DNA of 64,000 nt from DVEG01 sp964405435 (GCA_964405435.1 CAYOOD010000039.1:1-64000), one strand, 5' to 3'; shown: positions 51,347 through 60,666, counted from the first letter of the stretch. Made by a program: numbers and translations. Notes: generated from the letters alone by a model not told the origin.

Positions 51347-51712
51347 ATGGAAGAAAATTCCTATCTGCAAAATTGTAGCGATGATGATGTTTTAGCCTTC
51401 GCACCGAATGTAATGTTTAAATTGGGGTTGTTTAGACAGGCGGTTAAGTCTGCCTTTTTACAGCAAAATGTCCGAAATTCATTGTCCGAAGCTTTGGATT
51501 CAAAAGGAGTAAAAATATCAGGTATACAACAGTTGTTAGAAGGGCGAAAGTGTGAAATTCTCACTCTCAATTCTAAAGGCTGGCAAAAAGGTAAATTCAG
51601 AATTAAAGTCACTCTAGAGTTTTGCCCTGATGCCCCTGATGTTACAGAAACCAGCGAACCGGAATCGCCGCTCGACGACATTCGGCGCATGATGACAGAA
51701 GATAACACTTAG
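51347..51712 (+). CDS. KGK-domain protein
   Basis: 121 residues. The C-terminal half carries the KGK signature: GRKCEILTLNSKGWQKGKFRIKVTLEFCPD, split around residues 66-97. The N-terminal part (1-60) is helical with KLGLFRQAVKSAF. AGGAG lies 6 bases before the ATG. The family is cyanobacterial and of unknown function. A second KGK gene follows 0.3 kb downstream on the same strand, and related strands occur in the protein at 8329-9870. Confidence 0.88.
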   Translation: MEENSYLQNCSDDDVLAFAPNVMFKLGLFRQAVKSAFLQQNVRNSLSEALDSKGVKISGIQQLLEGRKCEILTLNSKGWQKGKFRIKVTLEFCPDAPDVTETSEPESPLDDIRRMMTEDNT

Positions 51713-52008
51713 GATAGCATTGAGATATCAGCGGTCATCGGGTAGGGAGACGGTTATATCGCCAACCTAAATGATTTATACAATTTATGTAGGGGTGGGC
51801 GTGCCCGCCCCGTTTCGGCTGGAATCTTCGAGCTTGCCCCATTGCTGCGATGCGCTTCGCAGTCGGGGATGCAGGGAGCATGGGGCGAAGCATTCGCGCA
51901 GATAATCTGTCGGTTTGTCTGAAATCTCGATTTGCGTTAGCGACAGCCATGCCCGAAGGGCTATATGCTTCGCCCTTTCCGTTCATCTACTCATTATAGG
52001 AATTTTCA
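51713..52008. other. Spacer between the two KGK genes
   Basis: 296 bp. It contains GTAGGGGTGGGCGTGCCCGCCCC (about 51790-51812), a palindromic cyanobacterial repeat type, and no convincing gene. Confidence 0.45.
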
Positions 52009-52293
52009 ATGAATGCGCAAAAGGGATTTGAGTTGGTGGGTTGTGAGGAAAATGCTGTCGTCTCTGTGGAGCTGAAGTCTATAGACAATCAGCAACTCAT
52101 TGCTTACCCCATGTTCACAGCGGGCAAGCTTATGACAGAACTAACGAAGCGGTTTCTCAAAGGCTTGACGGAAGAGGATAGAAAAACTCTGCTAGAAGAT
52201 GGGCTGTCTTGCCAAATCCTCAGAGCGGGTAAGGGTTGGAAACCAGGAAGAGTACGGGTTAGAGTTTTGATTGAAGTTTATACCGATGATTGA
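52009..52293 (+). CDS. KGK-domain protein, shorter paralogue
   Basis: 94 residues. The ending GLSCQILRAGKGWKPGRVRVRVLIEVYTDD is the KGK pattern (Cys, then GW, a G-R/K strand, then a second strand ending in acidic residues), with PGR in place of KGK. AGGA stands 7 bases before the ATG. It differs from the 121-residue neighbour mainly in the N-terminal half. Function unknown. Confidence 0.85.
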   Translation: MNAQKGFELVGCEENAVVSVELKSIDNQQLIAYPMFTAGKLMTELTKRFLKGLTEEDRKTLLEDGLSCQILRAGKGWKPGRVRVRVLIEVYTDD

Positions 52294-52303
52294 TAAACGC
52301 TCT

Positions 52304-52352
52304 AGTGCTGAGTGCTGAGTGAGTGCTGAGTGCTGAGTGCTGAGTGCTGAGT
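52304..52352. repeat. Heptanucleotide tandem repeat (GTGCTGA units)
   Basis: Six to seven nearly perfect GTGCTGA units with one AGTGA interruption, between the second KGK gene and the HNH gene. Confidence 0.85.
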
Positions 52353-52438
52353 GAAGATAAGTGAGGAAGTGAAAAAGTGAAAAAAATGGTCAGCTAGGCG
52401 TGAGAATTGGAAACGAGATAAAGCTAGTATAATTTATT

Positions 52439-52684
52439 ATGAGCAAGACGCCCCGGATTCGCATTCCGCCAGAAGTGAGGAAATATGTTTTCGATCGCGA
52501 TCGCTCTCAGTGCCAGAGTTGCGGCAAAACGGGCAGCGAAACCGATCTCACTGTCGATCATATCATACCTCTCGCGAAAGGCGGTTCTAACGACATCAGC
52601 AACCTGCAAACGCTGTGCAGCCCGTGCAATAGTCGGAAAAAACACCATTTCGATTCTCGCTTTCAACGTCGTTTCGATTTGTGA
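52439..52684 (+). CDS. Small HNH endonuclease
   Basis: 81 residues, essentially a bare HNH domain: CQSCG, then LTVDHIIPLAKGGSNDISNLQTLC with the DH and N of the HNH motif, then CSPCNSRK. The two CxxC pairs bind a structural zinc. No recognition domain or intron context is visible. Similar stand-alone HNH proteins are common in cyanobacteria and their role is uncertain. Confidence 0.92.
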   Translation: MSKTPRIRIPPEVRKYVFDRDRSQCQSCGKTGSETDLTVDHIIPLAKGGSNDISNLQTLCSPCNSRKKHHFDSRFQRRFDL

Positions 52685-52701
52685 AAAATTGTAGGTGAGA
52701 C

Positions 52702-52734
52702 AGAAACCCGGCTTCTCCAAGAAGCCGGGTTTCT
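52702..52734. repeat. AGAAACCCGG palindrome, copy 2, between convergent genes
   Basis: AGAAACCCGGCTTCTCCAAG and its mirror to 52734 form a 15-bp stem. It lies 17 bases past the HNH stop and 19 bases before the end of the convergent flavoprotein gene, an ideal place for a bidirectional terminator. Confidence 0.85.
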
Positions 52735-52753
52735 AAATACTTAACAACCCCAA

Positions 52754-53752
52754 CTAAACAGGAACAGCGAGATTTTCTTGCCAGCGGCGAGCCCCGGTAG
52801 CGCTGCGAATTTCTCGCCAAATTTGAGTCGCTGCCAAAGCGCCGTCACCCGCTGCGACTACGACTTGATTCAATCCGACTTTCAAATCTCCGATCGCAAA
52901 AATCCGAGGGTGAGAAGTACGCCCCATCTTATCGGTTTCCAGATAACCGCGCTGGCTTGTCAGGTTGAATCCTTGCAGGTAAGCGCTGTGATATTGCGAA
53001 CCCATCGCAATTAAACCGGTTTCTAATTCGACAACGGTTCCATCTATTAATTCCACTCCCGTCATGTGGTGATGTTCGCCGAGAAATTGCTTAATGGGGG
53101 TTTCTACAAGGCGATACCCGTGTTCTTTCAGTCTGCCTCGCAGTTCGGCGCTGACTTCAAACAGCCCGTGAGTAAATATGGTAATGTAGGGCGTAAACCA
53201 ACTCAAATTAAACGCCATTTCTTTAATGCTAGCTTCGGAACCTACAAACAAGCCGCACTGCTTGTCTGCCATCTCGTAGCCGTCGCAAATCATGCAGACG
53301 TGCAGGTTATATCCCGCATATTCAAAGACATTTTGCATGTCATCTAAAGGCACTAAATTGTCAATAATGCCGCTGGCGGCTATGAGATATTTAGACCGAA
53401 ATAGGGGGTAAATGCTATTTTGACGACCGACTTTTACCCGCACGGCAAATGTCTCGCCCTCATCCACGACTTCTTCGACAAAACCATTTAATAAGTCGCC
53501 ATTGAGAGACTCGAAATGTTCTTTGCCCTGTTTGAGCAAAACTCTCCCCGGCGTGTCGGGGGGCAGCCCGAGATAATTGTGCAGTTCTTGCATCCAAAAG
53601 GAGCGGGCTTTGCCTTTGTCGATGATTAAACTAGAAAGGCGATAGCGCTGCAAGTAAATGCCGGCAGAGAGCCCTCCTGCTCCGCCTCCGACGACAATCG
53701 CATCGTAAATGTGGTTTTGTCGCTCTTCTAGGTTCTTTTTGGAAAGTTGCAT
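52754..53752 (-). CDS. Thioredoxin-reductase-like FAD oxidoreductase
   Basis: 332 residues from the ATG at 53750-53752, preceded by AAAGGA. The FAD motif is VVGGGAGGLSAGIYLQR (about 20-36); CMICDGYE holds a CxxC at the place of the thioredoxin-reductase redox pair (CATC), and GLFVGSEASIKEMA lies at the NAD(P)-binding position. The C-terminal FAD contact is FAIGDLKVGLNQVVVAAGDGALAA. Many CxxC-containing relatives reduce small thiol proteins. The partner is unknown. Open sequence upstream of the chosen start is excluded. It is divergent from the DUF3122 gene. Confidence 0.85.
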   Translation of the reverse strand: MQLSKKNLEERQNHIYDAIVVGGGAGGLSAGIYLQRYRLSSLIIDKGKARSFWMQELHNYLGLPPDTPGRVLLKQGKEHFESLNGDLLNGFVEEVVDEGETFAVRVKVGRQNSIYPLFRSKYLIAASGIIDNLVPLDDMQNVFEYAGYNLHVCMICDGYEMADKQCGLFVGSEASIKEMAFNLSWFTPYITIFTHGLFEVSAELRGRLKEHGYRLVETPIKQFLGEHHHMTGVELIDGTVVELETGLIAMGSQYHSAYLQGFNLTSQRGYLETDKMGRTSHPRIFAIGDLKVGLNQVVVAAGDGALAATQIWREIRSATGARRWQENLAVPV

Positions 53753-54067
53753 AATCGTCCTTTTTACTCTTATTCTTAGCGTGTAGGGCTGCGATCGCGA
53801 TCGCAGTGCGCTGCCAGTGCCCCTCTTTGACAATTCTGGCATTTCCACTCTAAAATCGCCAAACCCGCCTGATGCGGCAGGAGGAGATGGCACCCCCGGG
53901 CGCAGGCGCTCTCAGACCCCTCTTTTTTTATTATATAACTAAATAATGATATAGTCAAATCGCAGTCAAAGTAAGCCGCTGATGTCCCCGGGCAACGCGG
54001 GACAAGAAAGGGCCAAGAATGGGCCACGGGCGTCATCAGCAGCGATCGCGTTACAGGAGGTACGATA
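53753..54067. promoter_or_regulatory. Divergent spacer before the DUF3122 gene
   Basis: 315 bp between the flavoprotein (minus) and the DUF3122 gene (plus). A very AT-rich segment at 53925-53960 is the likeliest promoter area. The strong AGGAGGT at 54055-54061, 6 bases before the ATG at 54068, fixes the start of the DUF3122 gene. Confidence 0.45.
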
Positions 54068-54601
54068 ATGGCGTGTCAAATTCGACAATTTTTCTGGCAA
54101 TTTTTCTCGAAATTGCTGTGTCTTAGTGCAGTAGTTTTGCTACTGGCAATCAGTTTCGGCGCGGCTTCCCTACCCGCTACAGCTTCCATCCGCACGATGG
54201 AGGAAGCGCCGGGACAAATTTTAGTACAATCCCGACATACTTTGCGCGACAATACGGGCAACTCCTGGCAGGTGGTATTGTTTAAACGGGTAAAAAACGG
54301 CGCGATCGCGAGTGTTGATTTGCGACTGGTGGGATTTCCCGGCGCTGCCGAGGTTGCCCCGGCAAAACCGTTACAAATTACCACCCGTGACGGAAAAATC
54401 TTTGCGGCTGCCGATCGCTTTTCGGGGAAATCACCCGCTGCCAATGTTGGCGAATATATGCTGCAAGATATCTTACCACAACTGCCCGTAAATTCCTCCC
54501 TGCGGCTGTTGCTGCCGATTTCAGGCGAGCGATCGTCTCAGCTCGAAATCCCCCTGCCGGTGGTGCTGGAATGGCAAGATATTGCCACTCATTCTAATTA
54601 A
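54068..54601 (+). CDS. DUF3122-family exported protein
   Basis: 177 residues. A signal peptide (about 1-38, LLLAISFGAASLPATA) is followed by TMEEAPGQILVQSRHTLRDNTGNSWQVVLFKR and a beta-rich domain ending LPVVLEWQDIA, as in the cyanobacterial DUF3122 family. Function unknown. A palindrome 22 bases past the stop may terminate it. Confidence 0.85.
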   Translation: MACQIRQFFWQFFSKLLCLSAVVLLLAISFGAASLPATASIRTMEEAPGQILVQSRHTLRDNTGNSWQVVLFKRVKNGAIASVDLRLVGFPGAAEVAPAKPLQITTRDGKIFAAADRFSGKSPAANVGEYMLQDILPQLPVNSSLRLLLPISGERSSQLEIPLPVVLEWQDIATHSN

Positions 54602-54623
54602 TGTAGAATCAGGCGAAGCAATC

Positions 54624-54656
54624 AGAAACCCGGTTTCTTCAAGAAACCGGGTTTCT
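54624..54656. repeat. AGAAACCCGG palindrome, copy 3, between convergent genes
   Basis: AGAAACCCGGTTTCTT and its mirror around a central C (33 bases). It lies between the ends of the DUF3122 gene and the convergent GH57 gene. Confidence 0.88.
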
Positions 54657-54722
54657 GTAATTTCGTTCATCTCGTTCCCAAAAGCAGGAACGCCAACCGC
54701 TAGAGCCTCTGAATTTCCGGCT

Positions 54723-57368
54723 CTACGACAGCAATTTCACCCAGGGCGAGACATCCACGGCGAGTTTTTGACCGAGTTGCAGCAGGCGGCGCAGCTCGGC
54801 AATACTCCAACCCAAATCGGAATCAGCTTGGAAACTGTCGCTGGCTATTTGGTTTTGCATCCAGTAGAAAAATACTTCCTGCGATCGCTCCAGAGACAAG
54901 CCGAGTTTGAGCGCTTTGCCCACCGCGATCGTCCGCTCGATCCGCATCACGTCTGCCTCCAGCGTGGCGCTCGCGCCACTTCCGAGCAAATTCCACAGCG
55001 CCCGCAAAATCAGCCGCTCCAAAATTTGCTTCGCATCCGGTATATTCAACTTGCAGCGCAGGTGCAGCGCCTCAGCGGCGATCGCTTCCAGTTCCGCCAG
55101 CTTGCTCAGCCCCAATTGCGGCTCTGTGTTGGGCAAATCGCTCATTTCCTGCTCCAGCGCCTTCACAGCAGTGAGACAGCGGTGCCCCAGGGCAATTTCC
55201 GCCGCCACCTGCAGCTCTTGCGGCACCGGCAGATCGTCCCGCTGGAAGCCCACGATTACCCCGTAATTGTCCCGGTAAACCTGGCTGTAGAGCTGATCCA
55301 GCCGCAACAGCGTTTCCTGGCTCAACAGGCGCATGATCCGGTTGCGTTCCTCCGCAAACAAGTCGCGCAAACTGAAGAACCGCTCGCCAAACAGCTCCAC
55401 CATGCCCAAAATTCCCGCCGCCGCACTCCCCTCGCGCAGGGCAGCGAACAGACGGTTTTTCATCTCCTGGTAGGCGCGGTTGGAGTCAAACGGCTGAATG
55501 CAGCAGTGGAAATCCCAACCGCCCAGGTGCAGCACGGCAAAGACGTAGTGAGTTGTTTCCCGGGTAATTTCCGACACCAGCTTGACTTGGCCCACGGCTA
55601 AGGTCATTGGCCCCATTCGCTGCAACTGGTAGTCCAATTGGTGGGCTTCGTAGCAGTAGAGCCGTTCGTGGGGGGGATAGGTGGTAAATAGCCCGCTGAT
55701 GGCATAGTGCGCCGCGACTTGCTCGAAAGATATCTGGGCAGTTTTCACCTCGTGCCGGTACACCGCCGCGCCGTCTTTGTAAAACTCCACGTTGCTCGGT
55801 GCCAGGGAGAGCAGTTCGACAAATTGCTTTTCCAATTGCACGCCGGCGACATCAGCGGCGAGTTCGATCGCCCGCGCCGCGTAGCGCAGAATCTGCACCC
55901 CTTCCACCCGCGAGAGTTCCTCGAAAAACCAGCCGCAGCTCGTGTACATCAGCAGGGCGTGGCGCTGCATTTCCAACAGGCGCAGGGCTTCTACTTGTTC
56001 TGAGTGCGTCAGGGGGCGATCGCAGTGGCTGCTGAGGAACCGCTCGACATTGGCGGAACTGCGATCGCGAATCACCTGAATGTACTCGTCCCGCGCTAGC
56101 CAGGGATCGCGGAAAAACCGCCCCCCCACTTCCTCGTAAACCTCGATGAGGCGATCGCGCAGCCAATTGAGGGCACTGCGCAGGGGAGCGCGCCATTTCT
56201 GGTGCCACTCGCCGCCGCCGCCGCAGCCGCAGTCATCCTGCCAGCGATCGACCCCGTGAAAGCAACTCCACGCCGTCACCGGCTTGAGCTCTACCTCCCA
56301 AGTGGGGGGATTGATACTCAGATAGTGGGCAAAGTTCGTCACCGTCCAACTCCGGCGGGTAAATTCGCTCACGAAGCAGTAGGCGAGGCATTTTTCCGTG
56401 AATTTCTTGTGGTGCCCGAAGGTTTCCCCATCCGTGGCCACCGAAATCAACTGGCTGGGACGGCGATCGCCGTGAATGGCTTGTCCGAGCCGCCCCGCGA
56501 AGTGCTGGGAATCCGCGAGGACGTCGTTAAAGCCCATATCCCGAGAAATCGGGCCATCGTAGAAAAAGATATCGATGTAGTCGCGATCCGGATTGCCCTC
56601 GGGCAGGAAACAGCGATAGGGGCGGGTGGGGTCGATTTGCCCGCCGCCGACTTCGTGCCATTCCGGCTCTGGCTGCTCTTCGGTGGGGAAGAGGCGGCAG
56701 CGCTCCGCTTGGGAGGGAGCGAGGATGATAAATTTTATGCCTTCGTCGATCAGCACCTTGAGGGTGGCAACGTCCACGGCGGTTTCTGCCAGCCAGATGC
56801 CTTCGGGATCGCGGCCAAATCGCGAGCGGAAGTCGGCTTTGCCCCAGCGAATTTGCGTGTACTTGTCGCGATCGTTGGCCAAGGGCATGATGATGTGGTT
56901 GTAAACTTGGGCGATCGCGTTGCCGTGGCCATTCAGGCGATCGCAGCTTTTCCGGTCCGCCTCCAGAATCCGCTGGTACACTTCCACGTCGTGGCGCTCC
57001 AGCCACGACATCAAGGTCGGGCCAATATTAAAGCTCATGTACTCGTAATTGTTGACGAGCCCCACCAATTCGCCCCGCTCGTTCAAGATGCGGGCAAACG
57101 CATTCGGGCGATAGCATTCGTGGTGAATGCGCTCGTTCCAGTCGTGGAAAGGAGCGGCTCCCGGCTGGCGCTCGATCGCGTCCAAATAAGGATTTTCTCG
57201 CGGCGGCTGATAGAAATGACCGTGGACGGTAACGTAAACACCTGCCGCCACTTTCAGGGGATCGCCGACTGGCGCGTCGTTGAGCTTTTCTAGCGCTGCG
57301 ATCGCGGGCATTGTAGAAAGGGCGTCAGCGGCAGATCCTGCGGACGTGGTGTTGAAAGCAATGGTCAT
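54723..57368 (-). CDS. GH57-family glycoside hydrolase, DUF3536
   Basis: 881 residues from the ATG at 57366-57368. The N-terminal GH57-like barrel starts with VYVTVHGHFYQPPRENPYLD (about 43-62) and includes the EGIWLAETAVD segment and VATDGETFGHHK, a probable catalytic region with Glu. A DUF3536 region makes up the C-terminal half, all-helical with many Arg and Leu. GH57 enzymes act on alpha-glucans as amylopullulanases or branching enzymes. The specificity here is not known. The open sequence upstream of this ATG is not conserved in character and is excluded. Confidence 0.9.
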   Translation of the reverse strand: MTIAFNTTSAGSAADALSTMPAIAALEKLNDAPVGDPLKVAAGVYVTVHGHFYQPPRENPYLDAIERQPGAAPFHDWNERIHHECYRPNAFARILNERGELVGLVNNYEYMSFNIGPTLMSWLERHDVEVYQRILEADRKSCDRLNGHGNAIAQVYNHIIMPLANDRDKYTQIRWGKADFRSRFGRDPEGIWLAETAVDVATLKVLIDEGIKFIILAPSQAERCRLFPTEEQPEPEWHEVGGGQIDPTRPYRCFLPEGNPDRDYIDIFFYDGPISRDMGFNDVLADSQHFAGRLGQAIHGDRRPSQLISVATDGETFGHHKKFTEKCLAYCFVSEFTRRSWTVTNFAHYLSINPPTWEVELKPVTAWSCFHGVDRWQDDCGCGGGGEWHQKWRAPLRSALNWLRDRLIEVYEEVGGRFFRDPWLARDEYIQVIRDRSSANVERFLSSHCDRPLTHSEQVEALRLLEMQRHALLMYTSCGWFFEELSRVEGVQILRYAARAIELAADVAGVQLEKQFVELLSLAPSNVEFYKDGAAVYRHEVKTAQISFEQVAAHYAISGLFTTYPPHERLYCYEAHQLDYQLQRMGPMTLAVGQVKLVSEITRETTHYVFAVLHLGGWDFHCCIQPFDSNRAYQEMKNRLFAALREGSAAAGILGMVELFGERFFSLRDLFAEERNRIMRLLSQETLLRLDQLYSQVYRDNYGVIVGFQRDDLPVPQELQVAAEIALGHRCLTAVKALEQEMSDLPNTEPQLGLSKLAELEAIAAEALHLRCKLNIPDAKQILERLILRALWNLLGSGASATLEADVMRIERTIAVGKALKLGLSLERSQEVFFYWMQNQIASDSFQADSDLGWSIAELRRLLQLGQKLAVDVSPWVKLLS

Positions 57369-58254
57369 ATTACCAAATCCAAGACGATACGATAAACAAA
57401 CTCTCAAAACTCTAAAAATCAGCCAGACAACCCTGCTGAATTGAGCTTGAGGGCACGCGGGTGCAAAAAGCCCTTGCAAGGAAAGCGCTTCAAAACTTGT
57501 CAAATCCGGATAGCCATTGCGGCGCGTTCTGCAAGCAATCCTGCCAAACCATCACTCGCTTATTAAATTCTTTTACTGGCTGATAGCGCGATCGGTGCAG
57601 GTACTTACAGGCACTATAACCGATCCCCTTTGCCGAGGTCGTTCACTTGTAGATTAACTTAATATTTTTGCACAAAACTTTAAGAACTCCGCCCATTCTG
57701 GACGTGGCGTTGCACAAAATACAAACTTGACTGGCAAATCTTGCATAAAGTCGCCTCTGGCATTGGAGAGAACAGGCGATCGCGTTTCTCAAACAGTTAT
57801 AGCCCATTCACGCGCGCAGCGCGAAGTCCGCCAAAAGCCCCGCCACCCGTGAGGAGGAGGGGGAGAGGGGGAGAAGGGGAGAGGGGGAGAAAGAAAAACA
57901 AGGAAAGAGCTTTTTTACCAGTCCCCAGACACGAGCAAATCACAAGCGCGACAGCTCGTGACTGATTTTCTATCGGGGAACGAAATATTTGCACCCACAG
58001 CGCTGGCGCAATCGGGCAGTTTCGGCAAAATGGGGAAAGGGGAAAAAACAAGCGAGACAGGAACCGGGAGAAAAATGTAACTGATTTTTAGCTTTCACTT
58101 TTTTACCCGCCCGAAAATCTCACTTCTGACGAACTTGTCTCGTCCGCCTTTGGGCTGAAATGCTCGTGTATTAAAGCCCGCGACTTGCGGGTCATCCCCG
58201 GTCACGAGCCTCACTTAAGCTCAATTAAAATTTCACCTCACGTTAAAAACCTGA
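57369..58254. other. Gene-free spacer with purine tract
   Basis: 886 bp between the divergent GH57 and first Ca2+/H+ exchanger genes. It contains a GGGGAGA/GAGGAGG purine tract (57850-57900) and several short hairpins, and promoters for both genes are expected. I see no protein gene. Confidence 0.5.
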
Positions 58255-59370
58255 ATGTCCGCTAACAAAATTTTCTTAGCTCTTCTCCTCTTCGTCCCGA
58301 TTTCCATCGCTGCCCACTTCCTGGAATGGGGATCGCTGCCGGTCTTCATCCTCTCGGGGCTGGCGATCGTCCCCCTCGCCGCCTGGATGGGCACCGCCAC
58401 CGAAGAAATCGCCGTCGTCCTCGGTCCCAACCTGGGCGGGCTGTTAAATGCCACCTTTGGCAACGCCACGGAACTGATTATCGGGATCGTGGCCCTGAAA
58501 GCCGGCTTGGTGGATGTCGTCAAAGCCAGTTTAGTCGGCTCGATCGTCGGCAACTTGCTCTTAGTTTTGGGCTTGTCCATGCTCCTGGGCGGCTTGCGCT
58601 ACAAAGAACAGACGTTTCAGCCGATTGTCGCTAGGGGCAATGCTTCCGCGATGAATCTGGCGGTCATCTCCATCCTGCTGCCCACAGCGGTAGACATCAC
58701 CTCCCAAGGGATTTCTCAAAGCACCATGCAGACGCTTTCCTCTGCAGTAGCCGTGGTGTTAATCCTGGTGTACGGGCTGACGCTGCTGTTTTCGATGAAA
58801 ACGCACACCTATCTCTATGACGTGGGCTTGGCGGGGATGGACCCCGAAGAGCTGGCAGAGGCGAACCTGGCACCCGACGAACATGCCGAACCCGTCAACG
58901 TCAAGCTTTGGATTGCCGTGTTATTGGCTTGCACCCTGATGGTGGCAGTCGAGTCTGAATTGCTCGTGGATAGCCTGGAAGAAGCAACCTCCAGTCTGGG
59001 GCTGACGGCGCTGTTTACCGGGGTTATCCTCGTGCCCATCATCGGCAACGCCGCCGAACACGCCACGGCAGTGACTGTGGCGATGAAAAATAAGATGGAC
59101 TTGTCCGTTTCCGTAGCGGTGGGCTCTAGCTTGCAAATCGCCTTGTTTGTCGTGCCCGTGCTGGTGCTGGCGGGCTTGATTTTCGGCCAGCCTATGGATT
59201 TGGACTTCAACCCGTTTGAACTGGTGGCAGTGGCAGTGGCGGTGCTGATTGCTAATTCCGTCAGTTCTGACGGGCGCTCTGACTGGCTGGAAGGCACTCT
59301 GCTGCTAGCGGCGTATACGGTTCTGGGGCTGGCGTTCTTCTTCCATCCCGTGATAGACGGCATCGGCTAA
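58255..59370 (+). CDS. Calcium/proton exchanger, copy 1
   Basis: 371 residues, about 11 membrane helices in two homologous halves. The alpha-1 motif is LLNATFGNATELIIGIVALKAG and the alpha-2 motif is PIIGNAAEHATAVTVAMKNKMDLSVSVAVGSSLQIA, both diagnostic of the Cax branch of the CaCA superfamily. An acidic loop (DPEELAEANLAPDEHAEP) separates the halves. It extrudes Ca2+ in exchange for H+. A close paralogue follows. Confidence 0.93.
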   Translation: MSANKIFLALLLFVPISIAAHFLEWGSLPVFILSGLAIVPLAAWMGTATEEIAVVLGPNLGGLLNATFGNATELIIGIVALKAGLVDVVKASLVGSIVGNLLLVLGLSMLLGGLRYKEQTFQPIVARGNASAMNLAVISILLPTAVDITSQGISQSTMQTLSSAVAVVLILVYGLTLLFSMKTHTYLYDVGLAGMDPEELAEANLAPDEHAEPVNVKLWIAVLLACTLMVAVESELLVDSLEEATSSLGLTALFTGVILVPIIGNAAEHATAVTVAMKNKMDLSVSVAVGSSLQIALFVVPVLVLAGLIFGQPMDLDFNPFELVAVAVAVLIANSVSSDGRSDWLEGTLLLAAYTVLGLAFFFHPVIDGIG

Positions 59371-59381
59371 ACCAGGATGAA

Positions 59382-59452
59382 AGAAACCGGGTTTCTGGCT
59401 CTCGCGAGAGGGCTGACGGTGAAAACGGTGCAAGTTAAGAAACCCGGTTTCT
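59382..59452. repeat. AGAAACC palindrome pair between the exchangers
   Basis: AGAAACCGGGTTTCT (59382-59396) and AGAAACCCGGTTTCT (59438-59452), two short palindromes of the same family 41 bases apart. They can fold separately or pair with each other. Confidence 0.8.
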
Positions 59453-59472
59453 GCTGAGGTCAAAAAATCAGT

Positions 59473-59536
59473 GAGGGCGATCGCTTGTTCTTGGCATCTA
59501 TCATGGTGCATTAGAAGGCGATCGCCCTCGTTTTTT
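59473..59536 (+). terminator. Rho-independent terminator after copy 1 exchanger
   Basis: GAGGGCGATCGC (59473-59484) pairs with GCGATCGCCCTC (59518-59529), a 12-bp perfect stem with a 33-base loop, followed by a run of six T (59531-59536). Both arms contain the HIP1 octamer. The T-run favours termination of the first exchanger before the second begins at 59563. Confidence 0.6.
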
Positions 59537-59562
59537 GCCGACTGCTGAAATTTTTAACACCC

Positions 59563-60666
59563 ATGACAATCAAGAAAATAATTTCTTTCGCCCTGTTAAT
59601 CTTCGTGCCCATTTCAATAGCCGCTCGCTTTTTAGAGTGGAGCCCCCTCGCCGTTTTCATCCTTTCGGCACTGGCGATCGTACCCCTCGCCATTTGGCTG
59701 AGTACCGCCACCGAAGAAATCGCCGTCGCAACCGGCCCTTCTATTGGCGGTTTGTTAAATGCCCTGTTTGGCAATGCCACAGAGCTAATTATTGCTTTAG
59801 TCATCCTCAAAGAAGGATTGGTTGACATCGTAAAAGCCAGCATCACGGGAACTATCATCAGCAACTTGCTGCTGGTGATGGGACTTTCTATGCTATTGGG
59901 CGGCGTTCGCTACAAAGAACAGGAATTTCAGCCGATTGTCGCCCGGGTGAATGCGTCATCGATGACCCTAGCGGCGATCGCCATTCTTTTGCCCGCCGCC
60001 GTCCTCTATACCTCCAAAGTTACCGATCCGGCGTCAATTCGCAATCTTTCCATCGCGACAGCGATCGTGCTGATAATCGTCTACGCCCTTACCCTGGTAT
60101 TTTCCTTGGGCACCCACGGCTACCTTTACGAGGTGGGATTGGTAGAAACCTCAGAAGAGGAAAAAACGCCGGATACTGCTGCTGGCGAAACCACCGCGCA
60201 CAAACCCAATCTCAAACTGTGGGTAGGGGTACTGATAGCCACAACCCTCGTTGTTGCCATTGTATCGGAGCAGTTGGTCGGTTCCTTAGAAGAAGCAACC
60301 GCAGGATTAGGGCTGAGTCCGGTTTTTACCGGCGTGATTCTCTTGCCGCTGATTGGCGGAGCAGCGGAGTACGTCACGGCTGTGAGCGTAGCGGTGAAAA
60401 ATAATATGGAGCTTTCGGTTTCTGTGGCGATGGGATCGAGCCTGTTAATTGCCCTATTTGTGGCTCCCCTGTTGGTGCTGGTGGGGCAGGCGATCGGTCA
60501 GCCAATGGATTTAGACTTCGATATTTTTCAGGTGCTTGCTGTGGCGATCGCTGTGGCAGTCGCCAATCTCATCAGTTTGGACGGACGCTCTAACTGGCTC
60601 GAAGGAGCGCTGTTGCTGGCAACTTATACGATTTTGGGATTAGCTTTTTATTTTCATCCGGTGTAA
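59563..60666 (+). CDS. Calcium/proton exchanger, copy 2
   Basis: 367 residues, very similar in order and motifs to the upstream copy (LLNALFGNATELIIALVILKEG; PLIGGAAEYVTAVSVAVKNNMELSVSVAMGSS). In the second alpha repeat NAAEH has become GAAEY: Asn is replaced by Gly and His by Tyr, while the key Glu is kept. That may alter ion specificity. The pair is a tandem duplication that has diverged. Confidence 0.93.
   Translation: MTIKKIISFALLIFVPISIAARFLEWSPLAVFILSALAIVPLAIWLSTATEEIAVATGPSIGGLLNALFGNATELIIALVILKEGLVDIVKASITGTIISNLLLVMGLSMLLGGVRYKEQEFQPIVARVNASSMTLAAIAILLPAAVLYTSKVTDPASIRNLSIATAIVLIIVYALTLVFSLGTHGYLYEVGLVETSEEEKTPDTAAGETTAHKPNLKLWVGVLIATTLVVAIVSEQLVGSLEEATAGLGLSPVFTGVILLPLIGGAAEYVTAVSVAVKNNMELSVSVAMGSSLLIALFVAPLLVLVGQAIGQPMDLDFDIFQVLAVAIAVAVANLISLDGRSNWLEGALLLATYTILGLAFYFHPV

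Noticed and set aside
56202..57293. Long open frame opposite the GH57 gene
   Set aside because: It is a GC-driven shadow of the GH57 gene with no recognisable domain.
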